The notes under the pieces were generated by a model that saw nothing but the letters and a program-made list of their open reading frames with translations, was not told the origin of the DNA and ran no database searches. A DNA stretch of 64,000 nucleotides from JACPHD01 sp964431805 (GTDB taxonomy: Bacteria; Patescibacteriota; Patescibacteriia; Patescibacteriales; GWC2-42-12). The translations under genes were made by a program, and so were the position numbers. The stretch is from positions 9,790 to 73,789 of the forward strand of contig CAYSKV010000005.1 in NCBI GenBank assembly GCA_964431805.1, written 5' to 3'. Below, one piece after another: positions 25,603-34,018 of this stretch. Every line of letters starts with the position of its first letter. Positions within the stretch are counted from its first letter, which is position 1.

Positions 25603-26403
25603 ATGTTAAACATTCTCTTTATCGGTGAAGTTAATGGTAAAATTGGCCGCCGAGCAGTTCAAGAATTTTTGCCTAAACTTAAAAAAGAATTTAAGCCTGA
25701 TTTAGTTATTTTAAACGCGGATAATTTAGCTCATGGCAATGGAGTTTCTGAAACTACTATAAAAGAAATGCAAAAAATTGGAGTTGATGCTTTTACCGGC
25801 GGTGATCATTGCTTCGGCAATACCGGCTCACTAAATATATATAACAGTGATCTGCCATTACTCCGTCCAGCTAATTATTCCGAAAACGCTCCAGGTAAAG
25901 GTTCTATAATTATTGAACTAAAAAATGGTCATAAAATACTTTTAATCAGCTTAATCGGGCAAGTTTTTATGTCTATGGATTATGATAATCCATTTAACAA
26001 AGTTGACCAAATTTTGTCTAATCTTGCCAATAATAATCTATCTGCTATAATAGTTGATATACATGCGGAAGCCACCTCAGAAAAAATTGCTTTAGGTCAT
26101 TATTTAGACGGACGAATAAGCGCTATTTTAGGAACTCATACGCACATCATGACGGCTGACGCGCAAATTTCAAAATTAGGCACAGCGCTAATTACCGACA
26201 TTGGCATGACTGGATTCGCTGATGGAGTTTTAGGAGTAGATAAAGAAGGTATCATTAAAACTTTTTTAACTCAGATTAAAACTTCGCATACTATTCCGGA
26301 AAAAGGCCGAACTTGTTTTAACGCCGTCTTGTTAACGATTGATCCAAAAACAAAACAAACAAAAAGCATTAAACCAATCACAAAATACATTAATATAAAA
26401 TAA
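25603..26403 (+). CDS. YmdB-family metallophosphoesterase
   Basis: 266 residues from the ATG at 25603. The in-frame ATG at 25588 lies inside the palindromic repeat and was not used. Family features: MLNILFIGEVNGKIGRRAV (first metal Asp replaced by Glu, as in YmdB), NADNLAHGNGVSE, GGDHCF, PANY, IVDIHAEATSEK, and GTHTHIMTADAQI, which provide the di-iron ligands. B. subtilis YmdB hydrolyses 2',3'-cyclic nucleotides and affects RNase Y-dependent decay. The rny-ymdB pairing here is the classical one, although a repeat lies between them. Confidence 0.94.
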   Translation: MLNILFIGEVNGKIGRRAVQEFLPKLKKEFKPDLVILNADNLAHGNGVSETTIKEMQKIGVDAFTGGDHCFGNTGSLNIYNSDLPLLRPANYSENAPGKGSIIIELKNGHKILLISLIGQVFMSMDYDNPFNKVDQILSNLANNNLSAIIVDIHAEATSEKIALGHYLDGRISAILGTHTHIMTADAQISKLGTALITDIGMTGFADGVLGVDKEGIIKTFLTQIKTSHTIPEKGRTCFNAVLLTIDPKTKQTKSIKPITKYINIK

Positions 26404-26422
26404 TAAATTAACTTTAAAATTT

Positions 26423-26704
26423 ATGAACAAAGCAGGCTTAATAGAAAAAATTGCCGCTGAAGTAGCGGTAACAAAAAAACAGGCCGAAGATATGATTGAA
26501 GCTTTAGTCGGCACAATTATCGCAGAACTAAAAGCCGGCAATGAAGTTACTATAACTGGCTTTGGAACTTTTATGGCAAAATCTCGCCATGCTCGCGGCG
26601 GTGTTAACCCGCAAAAACCATCTGAAAGAATTCAAATTCCACAAGTCACAGTAGCTAAATTCAAAACTGGAAAAACTTTAAAAGACGCATTAAAAGGAAA
26701 ATAA
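26423..26704 (+). CDS. HU-family DNA-binding protein
   Basis: 93 residues, standard HU length: N-terminal helices MNKAGLIEKIAAEVAVTKKQAEDMIEALVGTI, strand VTITGFGTFMAKSRHARGGVNPQKPSERIQIPQVTVAKFKTGKTLKDAL. The arm carries R-x-x-R-x-G-x-NP and the bend-inducing proline. HU compacts and bends DNA non-specifically as a dimer. It follows ymdB by 19 bp and ends in a strong terminator. Confidence 0.96.
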   Translation: MNKAGLIEKIAAEVAVTKKQAEDMIEALVGTIIAELKAGNEVTITGFGTFMAKSRHARGGVNPQKPSERIQIPQVTVAKFKTGKTLKDALKGK

Positions 26705-26723
26705 AAAACAGGCTGATATAAAT

Positions 26724-26751
26724 AAAGAAGGCTTTAAAAGCCTTCTTTTTT
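26724..26751 (+). terminator. Intrinsic terminator after HU
   Basis: Twelve-base-pair near-perfect stem AAAGAAGGCTTT/AAAGCCTTCTTT followed by T residues. Confidence 0.9.
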
Positions 26752-26815
26752 GTGCGCTGCACAGGATTTGAAGGGGCGAAAGCCCCACCCCGACATAGCA
26801 GGTTCTCTATCGCAC
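26752..26815 (-). pseudogene. tRNA 3'-half remnant
   Basis: The right part of this segment on the plus strand (GTGCGCTG, ACAGGATT, GAA at 26753-26773) matches the acceptor and T arm of the adjacent tRNA-Lys with two changes, but D and anticodon arms are absent and the middle holds an unrelated GGGGC/GCCCC hairpin. Five-base ends GTGCG/CGCAC could still pair. Best read as a partial tRNA duplication. Confidence 0.6.
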
Positions 26816-26825
26816 AACATACAAA

Positions 26826-26862
26826 AAAATAAAACCCCACCTTCGGCGGAGTTTTATTTTTT
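26826..26862 (-). terminator. Terminator of the tRNA cluster
   Basis: AAAATAAAACCCCACC and GCGGAGTTTTATTTT arms around TTCG form a long, slightly imperfect stem with T runs on both strands, just 3' of tRNA-Lys. Confidence 0.85.
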
Positions 26863-26864
26863 TG

Positions 26865-26937
26865 TGCGCTGTACAGGATTCGAACCTGTGACCTTATCCT
26901 TAAGAGGGATCTGCTCTACCAGCTGAGCTAACAGCGC
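26865..26937 (-). tRNA. tRNA-Lys (anticodon CTT)
   Basis: 73 nt; acceptor GCGCTGT pairs with ACAGCGC, discriminator A, D arm GCTCAGCTGGTAGAGC, anticodon loop CTCTTAA, T arm with TTCGAAT. CCA is not encoded. Third gene of the Arg-Met-Lys cluster. Confidence 0.95.
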
Positions 26938-26954
26938 AAAATTAATTGTTTTAG

Positions 26955-27028
26955 TGGCTGGGGAGAGGCTTGAACTCTCGACCTTGGCGTTATGAGTGCC
27001 ACGCTCTAACCAACTGAGCTACCCAGCC
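26955..27028 (-). tRNA. tRNA-Met (anticodon CAT)
   Basis: 74 nt; acceptor GGCTGGG/CCCAGCC, D arm GCTCAGTTGGTTAGAGC, anticodon loop CTCATAA, T loop TTCAAGC. Elongator-type: it has a fully paired acceptor end and lacks the three G-C pairs of the initiator anticodon stem. A CAT anticodon could also belong to tRNA-Ile2 after lysidine modification. CCA is not encoded. Confidence 0.92.
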
Positions 27029-27041
27029 AAATTTTTATTTG

Positions 27042-27115
27042 TGCCCCGGAGAGGATTTGAACCCCTAACCTTGTGGTCCGAAGCCACACACTCTATCCAG
27101 TTGAGCTACCGGGGC
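27042..27115 (-). tRNA. tRNA-Arg (anticodon TCG)
   Basis: 74 nt; acceptor GCCCCGG/CCGGGGC, anticodon stem TGTGG/CCACA with loop CTTCGGA, T loop TTCAAAT. A -10-like TATAAT (27147-27142 on the minus strand) lies about 27 bp upstream. CCA is not encoded. Confidence 0.94.
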
Positions 27116-27151
27116 AAAAAACGTGGTAAAAACCCTTGATTATATTATAGC

Positions 27152-27174
27152 AAAAAACTCCTAAATCAGGAGTT
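27152..27174 (-). terminator. Terminator of the fibre-like gene
   Basis: Stem AACTCCT/AGGAGTT (27156-27162 with 27168-27174) followed on the minus strand by TTTTTT, directly upstream of the tRNA cluster -10 box. Confidence 0.85.
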
Positions 27175-27225
27175 CTATTGCTATGCTAACATAAGTAAAA
27201 ATAAAAATCAACAACAAAAATTTCT

Positions 27226-28536
27226 TTAATAACACCCCAGCTGGTTAATAGTAGCGCTGCAAGTCTGAGCTGTATCATGACAAGAACCCCAAGAATAAGT
27301 GCGATTGTTATATATACATGTCTCTTTAGCTATATTAGCCCATGCGTGGCTAGCAGTCGTGCATGATTGGGCTGGACAATTCGTAGCATTATTTGTAGTT
27401 CCGGTACAAGTCCTTACAACAGTGGCTGAATAATTATAGTAATTTGACCATCCGCTCGGGCAGCTACTAATTGATAATCTACAATAACTATTTGCGCCAT
27501 CATTCATAACAGTTCCGCCCAAGCTTATACAATTAGAAGGCGTATGTATGCCTTGGTAAAGAAGCTCTGTGGGAATAAAATAACAACAGTATGCTTCTGT
27601 TTTAATTTCCTCCCAATCACTATTATCAGTGCTATTACCACCTGAACTACAAAGAGTTGTCTTAATACTAGCTACATAACTGCCATCCGGGCAACTAATA
27701 GATGATGTGCCTGGGCTGGCATAAGCACCTCTAACGCAACCTCCAGAATACCACGTACATCCATTACTTTGTTTTATATCCGTGGCGCCACCAATATACG
27801 CTGTTGTTTGTAAAGTCCCATCAGGAAATTTAATACCATCTACGCCGGCTGTGCCACCGATTGTTAATTTTGCGCTTGGAGTGGTTATCCCAATGCCGAC
27901 GTTACCTTGATTATCTATACGCATTCGTTCAACAATAGTATTTGTGCCATCAGGGCTAGTAAAGAACGAGATACGGCCTGGAGTATCTGTTGTGTCCCCG
28001 GCAGTATCCCATTCGCCATCAGCTGCAATATATATCATTGCTGCCGGAAAAAAGGGAAAAAGGCCAGCTGCAACACTATATCCATATCCATTTAAAGACA
28101 TGAGCCCATCATTATTTTGTACAACGGCTGGACTTGAAACGCTTCCGCGAGCGCGATAACCCTTGAAAGAAGGTCCATAACCAGGAAAAACAGAATTATA
28201 AGAATAATCACCAATTTCAGAATAACTGCCGTCGCTAACTACTGATAGTTGATTTGCCGGGTTCGTCGTCCCAATCCCAACATTCCCTTTTTCCACAATC
28301 AAACCTAAAGGAGAAATGCCGTTAGTATTAATCCATAAAGCTCCTAATTTAGATTGTAAAAGTGGGCCAACGTTAAGCGGTTCGTCGCAACCTGGATCAC
28401 CGGTATTACAAGTCGCCGGGTTAGCTAAAGGCGCGATCCAGGCGGCCAGGAGAGATTGAAATGAAATAGATAGGCCTAGAGTTAAAATAACAGCCGTAAT
28501 TAGAAGAAGAGAGATTTTAAAATGCTTCTGGTACAT
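27226..28536 (-). CDS. Secreted fibre-like protein with VGIGTTNP repeats and Cys-rich end
   Basis: Start at ATG 28536 (436 aa) rather than TTG 28548. Signal anchor at about 5-33 (ISLLLITAVILTLGLSISFQSLLAAW), then NPATCNTGDPGCDEPLNVGPLLQSKLG, a motif common at the N-terminus of Parcubacteria surface proteins. Two copies of the phage-tail-fibre-like motif follow (KGNVGIGTTNPANQLSVV and QGNVGIGITTPSAKLTI). The last ~180 residues are Cys-rich (about 20 Cys), probably disulfide-bonded outside the cell. Likely a pilin-like or adhesive surface protein; function not proven. It follows the 134-aa coiled protein with which it is likely cotranscribed. Confidence 0.8.
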   Translation of the reverse strand: MYQKHFKISLLLITAVILTLGLSISFQSLLAAWIAPLANPATCNTGDPGCDEPLNVGPLLQSKLGALWINTNGISPLGLIVEKGNVGIGTTNPANQLSVVSDGSYSEIGDYSYNSVFPGYGPSFKGYRARGSVSSPAVVQNNDGLMSLNGYGYSVAAGLFPFFPAAMIYIAADGEWDTAGDTTDTPGRISFFTSPDGTNTIVERMRIDNQGNVGIGITTPSAKLTIGGTAGVDGIKFPDGTLQTTAYIGGATDIKQSNGCTWYSGGCVRGAYASPGTSSISCPDGSYVASIKTTLCSSGGNSTDNSDWEEIKTEAYCCYFIPTELLYQGIHTPSNCISLGGTVMNDGANSYCRLSISSCPSGWSNYYNYSATVVRTCTGTTNNATNCPAQSCTTASHAWANIAKETCIYNNRTYSWGSCHDTAQTCSATINQLGCY

Positions 28537-28548
28537 AAATAAAAACAA

Positions 28549-28953
28549 TTAATTAATTTCCTTTTTTATTTGATTGTTGATTTCATCTATAATTTTCTGC
28601 CTTTCTTCTTGCGCTTTTAAATCAGCCTCTTTTTGTTCTGGGGTTTTATTTTGTTCGTACTTTATAATTTCAGTATTAATAGTACTAATCACTTCTTGTC
28701 TAACAGTATCTTCTGTCGCCGCGGGATCGTTTTTGGCATCTTCTATTACTTTATCTACTTTCTGTTGTATCATGTCGGTTGTGGTAGTGCCAACGGCTTT
28801 ATCGCCATTAAGTTGTTCGGCTTGATTATTATTTAATCCATTGTTTGCATTTGGCAAAATAAGCGTTTTATTCATGTAATACAAAATTAAAAAAATTACC
28901 AATAAAATTAAAAACAACACTAAAATAATTATTGTAGCTTTTTTGGGAGTCAT
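28549..28953 (-). CDS. Membrane-anchored coiled protein
   Basis: 134 residues: a membrane segment at about 6-28 (ATIIILVLFLILLVIFLILYY), an Asn-rich linker, and a charged helical region (VDKVIEDAKNDPAATEDTVRQ ... QEERQKIIDEINNQIKKEIN) predicted to be coiled coil outside the membrane. No family recognised. The stop codon lies 12 bp before the ATG of the secreted fibre-like protein, so they are probably one transcript and may work together at the surface. Confidence 0.72.
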   Translation of the reverse strand: MTPKKATIIILVLFLILLVIFLILYYMNKTLILPNANNGLNNNQAEQLNGDKAVGTTTTDMIQQKVDKVIEDAKNDPAATEDTVRQEVISTINTEIIKYEQNKTPEQKEADLKAQEERQKIIDEINNQIKKEIN

Positions 28954-29017
28954 AAATTAAAATTTATTTTTTAGATAAGTTCTTGTTATATTATACCAGA
29001 ATTACTAATTTATGTAA

Positions 29018-29057
29018 AAAACAAAAACAGCATAAAAAATTTATAGCTGTTTTTTAA
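29018..29057 (-). terminator. Probable terminator after the methyltransferase gene
   Basis: ACAGC-ATAAA and TTTATAGCTGT arms pair with one bulge. A and T runs flank both sides. It lies 24 bp past the minus-strand methyltransferase stop. Confidence 0.6.
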
Positions 29058-29080
29058 TATTATTTTTTAAAGCCTTGCGC

Positions 29081-29791
29081 TTATTTTAAGTGTAAAGTTA
29101 AAACCAAATAATAATTATATTTATCTTTATACAATTTTTCTATTTTAAATCCCGCTTGAGAAACAAGTTTTTTTAATTGATTTTTAGTAAAAGCGTGATA
29201 ATAGCGCTGGCTAATTTTTTCGCCTTTATTATTTTTCCAATCAAATAAAATATCGCCAAAATCAAATTTATTTATACCAAATATTTTTAATAAACCATAC
29301 TTTAAAATTATTCTTCTATATTTTTCCTTGCTCCAAAAATTCCAAACCGTAATTATAATCTTGCCATTATTATTAATTTTATTTTTCATTTGTTCTAAGG
29401 CTTTTATTCTTAAATCTACGCTCGGCAGATGATGAAAAACCGCGATGCAAAAAATATAATCAAAATTATTTTCTGGCAATTTATCTAATTCTAAAATATC
29501 GCCTAATAAAAATTTTATATTTGAGATTTGATAATTGTTTTTTGCTGCTTCAATTAATGTTTCACTATTATCCACGCCTAAATAATTTATTTTTTTATTT
29601 TTAAACGCTTCTACTAATCTGCCATTACCACAGCCCACGTCTAAAATTTTATCACCATTTTTAACAAATTCAGCTAATTTTATTAACTCCGGCCATAAAA
29701 ATTTTTTTCTAGTGGTATCAAAATCAAGCGCAATTTCTTCATAATTGCGTTTAACCAAATTTAATAAATTTTCTTGAGTTTGTTTATCCAT
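29081..29791 (-). CDS. Class I SAM methyltransferase (Trm9-like)
   Basis: 236 residues. Motif I ILDVGCGNGRLVEAF (about 46-60), the acidic end of strand 2 LGVDNSE, motif III LLGDILELD, motif IV FDYIFCIAVFHHL, and IIITVWNFWSKEKYR. The N-terminal NYEEIALDFDTTRKKFLWPEL and VFHHLPS/VWN segments resemble Trm9/ALKBH8-type tRNA methyltransferases, which methylate carboxymethyluridine at wobble position 34. An Elp3 gene, which would supply that substrate, is at 38473-40062. The exact substrate remains inference. Confidence 0.82.
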   Translation of the reverse strand: MDKQTQENLLNLVKRNYEEIALDFDTTRKKFLWPELIKLAEFVKNGDKILDVGCGNGRLVEAFKNKKINYLGVDNSETLIEAAKNNYQISNIKFLLGDILELDKLPENNFDYIFCIAVFHHLPSVDLRIKALEQMKNKINNNGKIIITVWNFWSKEKYRRIILKYGLLKIFGINKFDFGDILFDWKNNKGEKISQRYYHAFTKNQLKKLVSQAGFKIEKLYKDKYNYYLVLTLHLK

Positions 29792-29837
29792 ATTTAATTT
29801 TTAACATTTATTAGACAAAAAGAAAAGGGCGACTAAT

Positions 29838-29870
29838 AAAAAAGCCCCGCTAACTTATTGTTAGCGGGGG
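29838..29870 (-). terminator. Intrinsic terminator
   Basis: Ten-base-pair stem CCCCGCTAAC/GTTAGCGGGG (29845-29854 with 29860-29869), followed on the minus strand by CTTTTTT; ends the formyltransferase-like gene. Confidence 0.92.
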
Positions 29871-29893
29871 TTAAAATTAAATTCCTTGATTAA

Positions 29894-30652
29894 TTAAACA
29901 AGTGTTATACCACCTCTGTTTAAGAATATCTTCTGCGCCGCCATCATCACGCCGGTAGGCAACATCTGCCATTCAAACGGCAGGACATGTTGCTGCAATG
30001 CTTCAGCCGCCTCTTCAATGGTAATAATTTTTTTGAAACACTTGTTTATTATTTGCGTTGGTATTTCAACTTGACCCCTTAAAATTTCCGCTCCACCATC
30101 ATATTTTTTGCTTACGTCTTCAGTCGCTGACAGAGGAATTTCGTGGATAGTCGGATAAGTAAAAAATCTATCTCCGATATCCGCTTTTTTTCTTTTTATC
30201 TGATCAATTATTTCTTCGAGCACGTGGATATGTGGTTTTAACCCCATCATCTCAAAACCGCCATGTTTCTCTTTGTCTGCTGGGTGGATATTAAATACTG
30301 GGAATTGTTTAACCACCGGCACAAAATGTTTACAACCAACTGTAAAAATAAAATCCGGGCCAACCTGTTTAAATTTTTCCAGCATTTTTTCTTTAAAACA
30401 AATTAAACTGTTTGTCGGAGTTTCACAAAGTTGTTTAAAGGACTCTCTATCTATCGTATAATCCATTATTTTATATGTTTCCGCCCTCTTTAAACAAAAA
30501 GCTCCAGCCACAGTGCTAATCAATCCCACTAGCCTTACTTCAAAATAATCATTGGTTAATTGTCCTTTTACGAATGCTTTAGCAATTGACTCGAAGTCAG
30601 TACCACTACCGCTTGCGATACATAATAACCTTAAAGTAATTTTTTCCATCAT
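29894..30652 (-). CDS. Formyltransferase-family protein (PurN-like)
   Basis: 252 residues. N-terminal LRLLCIASGSGTDFESIAKAF resembles the nucleotide-binding start of PurN (glycinamide ribonucleotide formyltransferase), and FIFTVGCKHFVPVVKQFPVFNIHPADKEKHGG holds the diagnostic NIHP with the catalytic His. The canonical downstream Asp loop (HxV...D.G) is only loosely matched (PHIHVLEEIIDQI and KADIGDRFFTYP). It is longer than PurN (about 200 aa) by a C-terminal helical extension. Formyl transfer from 10-formyl-THF is likely, but the acceptor may not be GAR. Two start codons, ATG-ATG, stand in tandem. Confidence 0.75.
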   Translation of the reverse strand: MMEKITLRLLCIASGSGTDFESIAKAFVKGQLTNDYFEVRLVGLISTVAGAFCLKRAETYKIMDYTIDRESFKQLCETPTNSLICFKEKMLEKFKQVGPDFIFTVGCKHFVPVVKQFPVFNIHPADKEKHGGFEMMGLKPHIHVLEEIIDQIKRKKADIGDRFFTYPTIHEIPLSATEDVSKKYDGGAEILRGQVEIPTQIINKCFKKIITIEEAAEALQQHVLPFEWQMLPTGVMMAAQKIFLNRGGITLV

Positions 30653-30744
30653 CTTCTTTCACCCTTTCCTTTCATATCATTTATATTAGTTTATACTTCT
30701 TTCCATTATTATTTATTAAATTGTCAAAGATCCATCTATATATA

Positions 30745-30780
30745 AAACAAAAACTAACCCCCTTCCTCCTTGGGTTAGTC
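30745..30780 (-). terminator. Terminator of recQ
   Basis: Stem ACTAACCC/GGGTTAGT (30753-30760 with 30772-30779), followed on the minus strand by TTTTTGTTTT. Confidence 0.85.
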
Positions 30781-30826
30781 TTTAATTTTCTAAAAAGATT
30801 TTACCTAATTTTAAATAAAAAGTCAA

Positions 30827-32896
30827 CTATTTCTTACTTTTTATTTTGGCTAAAACTAGCTTTATTTCATCCCAGCTATAATCTTCGCCCAATATCTCGT
30901 GAATTGGCGTTAATTTATCCGTGCCAGCAGTCTTAATCGCGGCTATAATTTTTTTCTGCCGCTCTAGCTTTACTAATTTATCAATCTTAACTCCTAAACC
31001 TTTTTCTATTAAAAAACATAAATGGCTAATAATCGTATCAATCGTTAACTCTCGCGCTTCGGCGATTTTTTCTAAACTTAATCCTTTATTCCATAATTCC
31101 AAAGTTTCTAGTTGTGTTAACTTAGTTGATAGGCTTGAAGTTTTCTTTTTGTGTTTTTCTTCAAATTGAACTTTTTCTACTTCGCCCATATCTTTTACTA
31201 AACAATTATCGCACTTAGCGCATTTATCGGCTTCGAGCTCGCCGAAATAATCTAAAATATATTTTTGCCGACAACCAAAATGATAAATATAATTTTCCAT
31301 TAAATCTAACTTTTTATAAGCATGCTTTAATTTGTGTTTCAAGGCCGCGAAGTCTAATTTAACTTCATCTCCCTCTACCCGTTTTAAAATTTTTATTTCT
31401 GTGCCGCGAAACGGCGGAACATATTCAGCCAATTCCAACTCTTTTAATTTTTTAATTAAACGCGCCAAAGTATCTTTCTTAACTTTTAAAATATCTGCCA
31501 TCTCTTCTAAATTAGCATACATACCTTTCTCTAGTTCGTCACCATATTTATTTATTAATTGTTCCAAATTATTGCGCTGGCTTTTACTTTTAAATTTTTG
31601 ACTTTCAGTTTTCAGCTTTTCACTTTTAACTTTTATATACGCTTGCCCAACGCGATCATGCGAGCGCGCTATATAACCCTCGCGTTCTAAAACTTTTAAA
31701 CCAGTACCAACGGCCATTTCTGGAACTTTATCCGATAACATTTCCGCAATTTCGGAATAAGTAATTAAAATCGTGTCGGTCTCGTAATTCTTTAAAATTT
31801 CATACATTTCTAAAATCATTTCTGGTGGCGGATTATCGCCTTTTATAAAAAATTCTTGTAAATAACGATCGCGCGGACTGTAAAGTAATAAACAAAAACT
31901 TTGTTTGCCATCACGGCCGGCTCGACCGGCTTCTTGGTAGTAAGCTTCAATCGTGCCCGGCATATCATAATGAATAACAAATCTAATATCGCGCTTATCA
32001 ATACCTAAGCCAAAAGCATTAGTGGCAACGATAACTTTAGCTTTGCCTTTCATAAAATTTTCTTGCACCCATTTTCTGTCTTCCGCTTCCATGCCCGCAT
32101 GATAACTAACAGCTTCAATATTATTGCCCAATAAAACTTGCAACAATTCATCGGCGCGCGACCTTGTACCAACATAAATTATGCCGGTTCCGTCAGGCGC
32201 GCTAGAAATTGCGTCTAAAACAAATTGCGGTTTACGCGAATCCTGAGTATTAATCACGCCAAACTGCAAATTCGGTCGCGCGAAACCAGTAATAACTAAA
32301 CTCGGATTAATTAAACCTAATTGTTTTATAATGTCATCTCTAACTTCTAGCGTGGCCGTAGCGGTTAAAGCTAAAACTATAGGATTGCCTAAATTTTCAA
32401 TCGCGCTTTTCATTTTTATATAACTTGGTCTAAAATCGTGACCCCATTGACTAATACAATGCGCTTCGTCAACCGCGAATAAACTCACTTTAATTTGTTT
32501 TAAAGCAGCTATAAAGTCGGAGCTATAAAATCTTTCTGGCGCGATATAAAGCAACTTGTATTGGCCGGCTTTAACCGCTTCTATCCTATTAGCAGTTTCA
32601 GTTTGGCTGATGGAAGAATTTATAAAAGTGGCTGGTATGCCAATTTTTTGTAAACCATCAACTTGATCTTTCATTAAAGCAATTAAGGGCGAAATTACTA
32701 AAGTAACGCCGTCTAAAACTAAGGCTGGTAATTGATAACATAGCGATTTGCCGCCGCCAGTCGGCATGATTACTACCGTAGAAATTCCAGCTAAAATATT
32801 ATCAATTACTTTTTCCTGGCCAGGTCGAAATGCCTTAAAACCATAATGAAGTTTAAGCAGTTCTAAAAGTTGTTGTTTTTTGTTATTTTCAGCCAT
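30827..32896 (-). CDS. recQ: ATP-dependent DNA helicase RecQ
   Basis: 689 residues. Helicase motifs: 0 GFKAFRPGQEKVI, I MPTGGGKSLCYQLPAL, II DEAHCISQWGHDFRPSY (with the RecQ aromatic-rich loop), III ALTATAT, V ATNAFGLGIDK, VI QEAGRAGRDG. The RecQ-Ct zinc site follows (CRQKYILDYFGE ... CAKCDNC), then a winged helix and a C-terminal helicase-associated helix-turn-helix (LETLELWNKGLSLEKIAEARELT); no clear HRDC domain. RecQ unwinds 3'-5' in recombinational repair. It stands alone, divergent from the PyrD-like gene. Confidence 0.97.
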   Translation of the reverse strand: MAENNKKQQLLELLKLHYGFKAFRPGQEKVIDNILAGISTVVIMPTGGGKSLCYQLPALVLDGVTLVISPLIALMKDQVDGLQKIGIPATFINSSISQTETANRIEAVKAGQYKLLYIAPERFYSSDFIAALKQIKVSLFAVDEAHCISQWGHDFRPSYIKMKSAIENLGNPIVLALTATATLEVRDDIIKQLGLINPSLVITGFARPNLQFGVINTQDSRKPQFVLDAISSAPDGTGIIYVGTRSRADELLQVLLGNNIEAVSYHAGMEAEDRKWVQENFMKGKAKVIVATNAFGLGIDKRDIRFVIHYDMPGTIEAYYQEAGRAGRDGKQSFCLLLYSPRDRYLQEFFIKGDNPPPEMILEMYEILKNYETDTILITYSEIAEMLSDKVPEMAVGTGLKVLEREGYIARSHDRVGQAYIKVKSEKLKTESQKFKSKSQRNNLEQLINKYGDELEKGMYANLEEMADILKVKKDTLARLIKKLKELELAEYVPPFRGTEIKILKRVEGDEVKLDFAALKHKLKHAYKKLDLMENYIYHFGCRQKYILDYFGELEADKCAKCDNCLVKDMGEVEKVQFEEKHKKKTSSLSTKLTQLETLELWNKGLSLEKIAEARELTIDTIISHLCFLIEKGLGVKIDKLVKLERQKKIIAAIKTAGTDKLTPIHEILGEDYSWDEIKLVLAKIKSKK

Positions 32897-32925
32897 TTGA
32901 CAATTATTATTTAATAAACTAATTT
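32897..32925 (+). promoter_or_regulatory. Candidate promoter for the PyrD-like gene
   Basis: TTGACA (32897-32902), 17-base spacer, TAATTT (32920-32925); AAGGAGAG precedes the ATG at 33002. Confidence 0.55.
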
Positions 32926-33001
32926 AAGATTAACACAAGACAAAAATTAAGACAAAAAATCTAAAATAAACCGATCTTTTAACAACTTACAAGGAGAGAA
33001 T

Positions 33002-33958
33002 ATGAAAAAAACGATTTTAGGAAACACGATTTCTCGGGTAATAACTTCATCTATAATGGGACATTCTGGTAGCGGCATGTTTCCATTAACTTTATTTCCT
33101 CCATACCAAAGGTTGATGAGAGTTATAAAACAAGCCGAAATTTATAATTTAACAAAATCATCAACGGCAGAAAAGAACACTGGCAATTTTATTTTGGGCA
33201 ATCCTTTTACTTGGAAATATATTCAACAAATAGGCGAAAATGGATTGCTAAATGCTTATGGTTTAACCAACCACGGGGTCAGAATAAACTCTAAAGGAGC
33301 CGCTTTTGCCTGCAGTTATGGTTTTAAAGTAATTCCTAATTTTTACCCGCAATTTGCTAAAGGTAGAGAAATCGCGGCTAAACAAAACAAGCCAATTGAG
33401 GCCGGTCTTGATATCACAATTAAAGCAACTGTCCAGGCGATAAAAAGATATAGCCGGATAATGGAACATTATTTTTGGGCGGTGGAATTAAATTATTCCT
33501 GCCCAAATTCTAAAGAAAAAATCCGAGAAAACATAGCCGATGCCCTGGCTTGTACTAAAGCCGTCAGAAAAGCATTCCCCAATCTTATTATAATCGCCAA
33601 AATTAGTTATGTTCATCCGATTGAATTTGTCCAGGAATTAGTTAGGTTTGGCGCGGACGTTATTCATGCTATTAACACCATCCCTTATGACATGGTATAC
33701 AAAAATGGCGCCCCCTCCCCCTTGGCTGATGTTGGCGGCGGCGGAGTTTCTGGCAAACCAATAAGTCGTATGGCCTTTGAATACAACTGCCTACTTAGAA
33801 AAAAAACTCACGCTGATATCATTATGGGGGGTGGCATAACTTGTCTTGATGATGCCAACAGATATTTTAATGAAGCTGGCGCCGACATTATCAGTATCTG
33901 CACTATGGCGCGATTAAACCCGAAAGAAGCAGAAAAAATCATCGAATTTTACGCCTAA
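33002..33958 (+). CDS. Dihydroorotate dehydrogenase-like flavoprotein
   Basis: 318 residues, a TIM-barrel FMN enzyme: N-terminal TSSIMGHSGSGMFP, KSSTAEKNTGN, the active-site/FMN region WAVELNYSCPNSKEK, IIIAKISY (the FMN-contacting Lys), GGGGVSGKPI, and the phosphate loop MGGGITCLDDA. These match class 1/PreA-like DHODH proteins. However, the usual catalytic Cys/Ser neighbourhood and full NxxCPN context are altered, and no other pyr genes are near, so orotate synthesis is likely but not certain; a different substrate is possible. It has a strong Shine-Dalgarno site. Confidence 0.82.
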   Translation: MKKTILGNTISRVITSSIMGHSGSGMFPLTLFPPYQRLMRVIKQAEIYNLTKSSTAEKNTGNFILGNPFTWKYIQQIGENGLLNAYGLTNHGVRINSKGAAFACSYGFKVIPNFYPQFAKGREIAAKQNKPIEAGLDITIKATVQAIKRYSRIMEHYFWAVELNYSCPNSKEKIRENIADALACTKAVRKAFPNLIIIAKISYVHPIEFVQELVRFGADVIHAINTIPYDMVYKNGAPSPLADVGGGGVSGKPISRMAFEYNCLLRKKTHADIIMGGGITCLDDANRYFNEAGADIISICTMARLNPKEAEKIIEFYA

Positions 33959-33973
33959 GCACTAAAGGTAATA

Positions 33974-34006
33974 CAAAACCCGGAAAATAAATTCCGGGTT
34001 CTTTTT
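33974..34006. terminator. Intrinsic terminator
   Basis: Nine-base-pair stem AACCCGGAA/TTCCGGGTT (33977-33985 with 33992-34000), then CTTTTTATTTT; between convergent genes. Confidence 0.9.
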
Positions 34007-34018
34007 ATTTTAACTATT

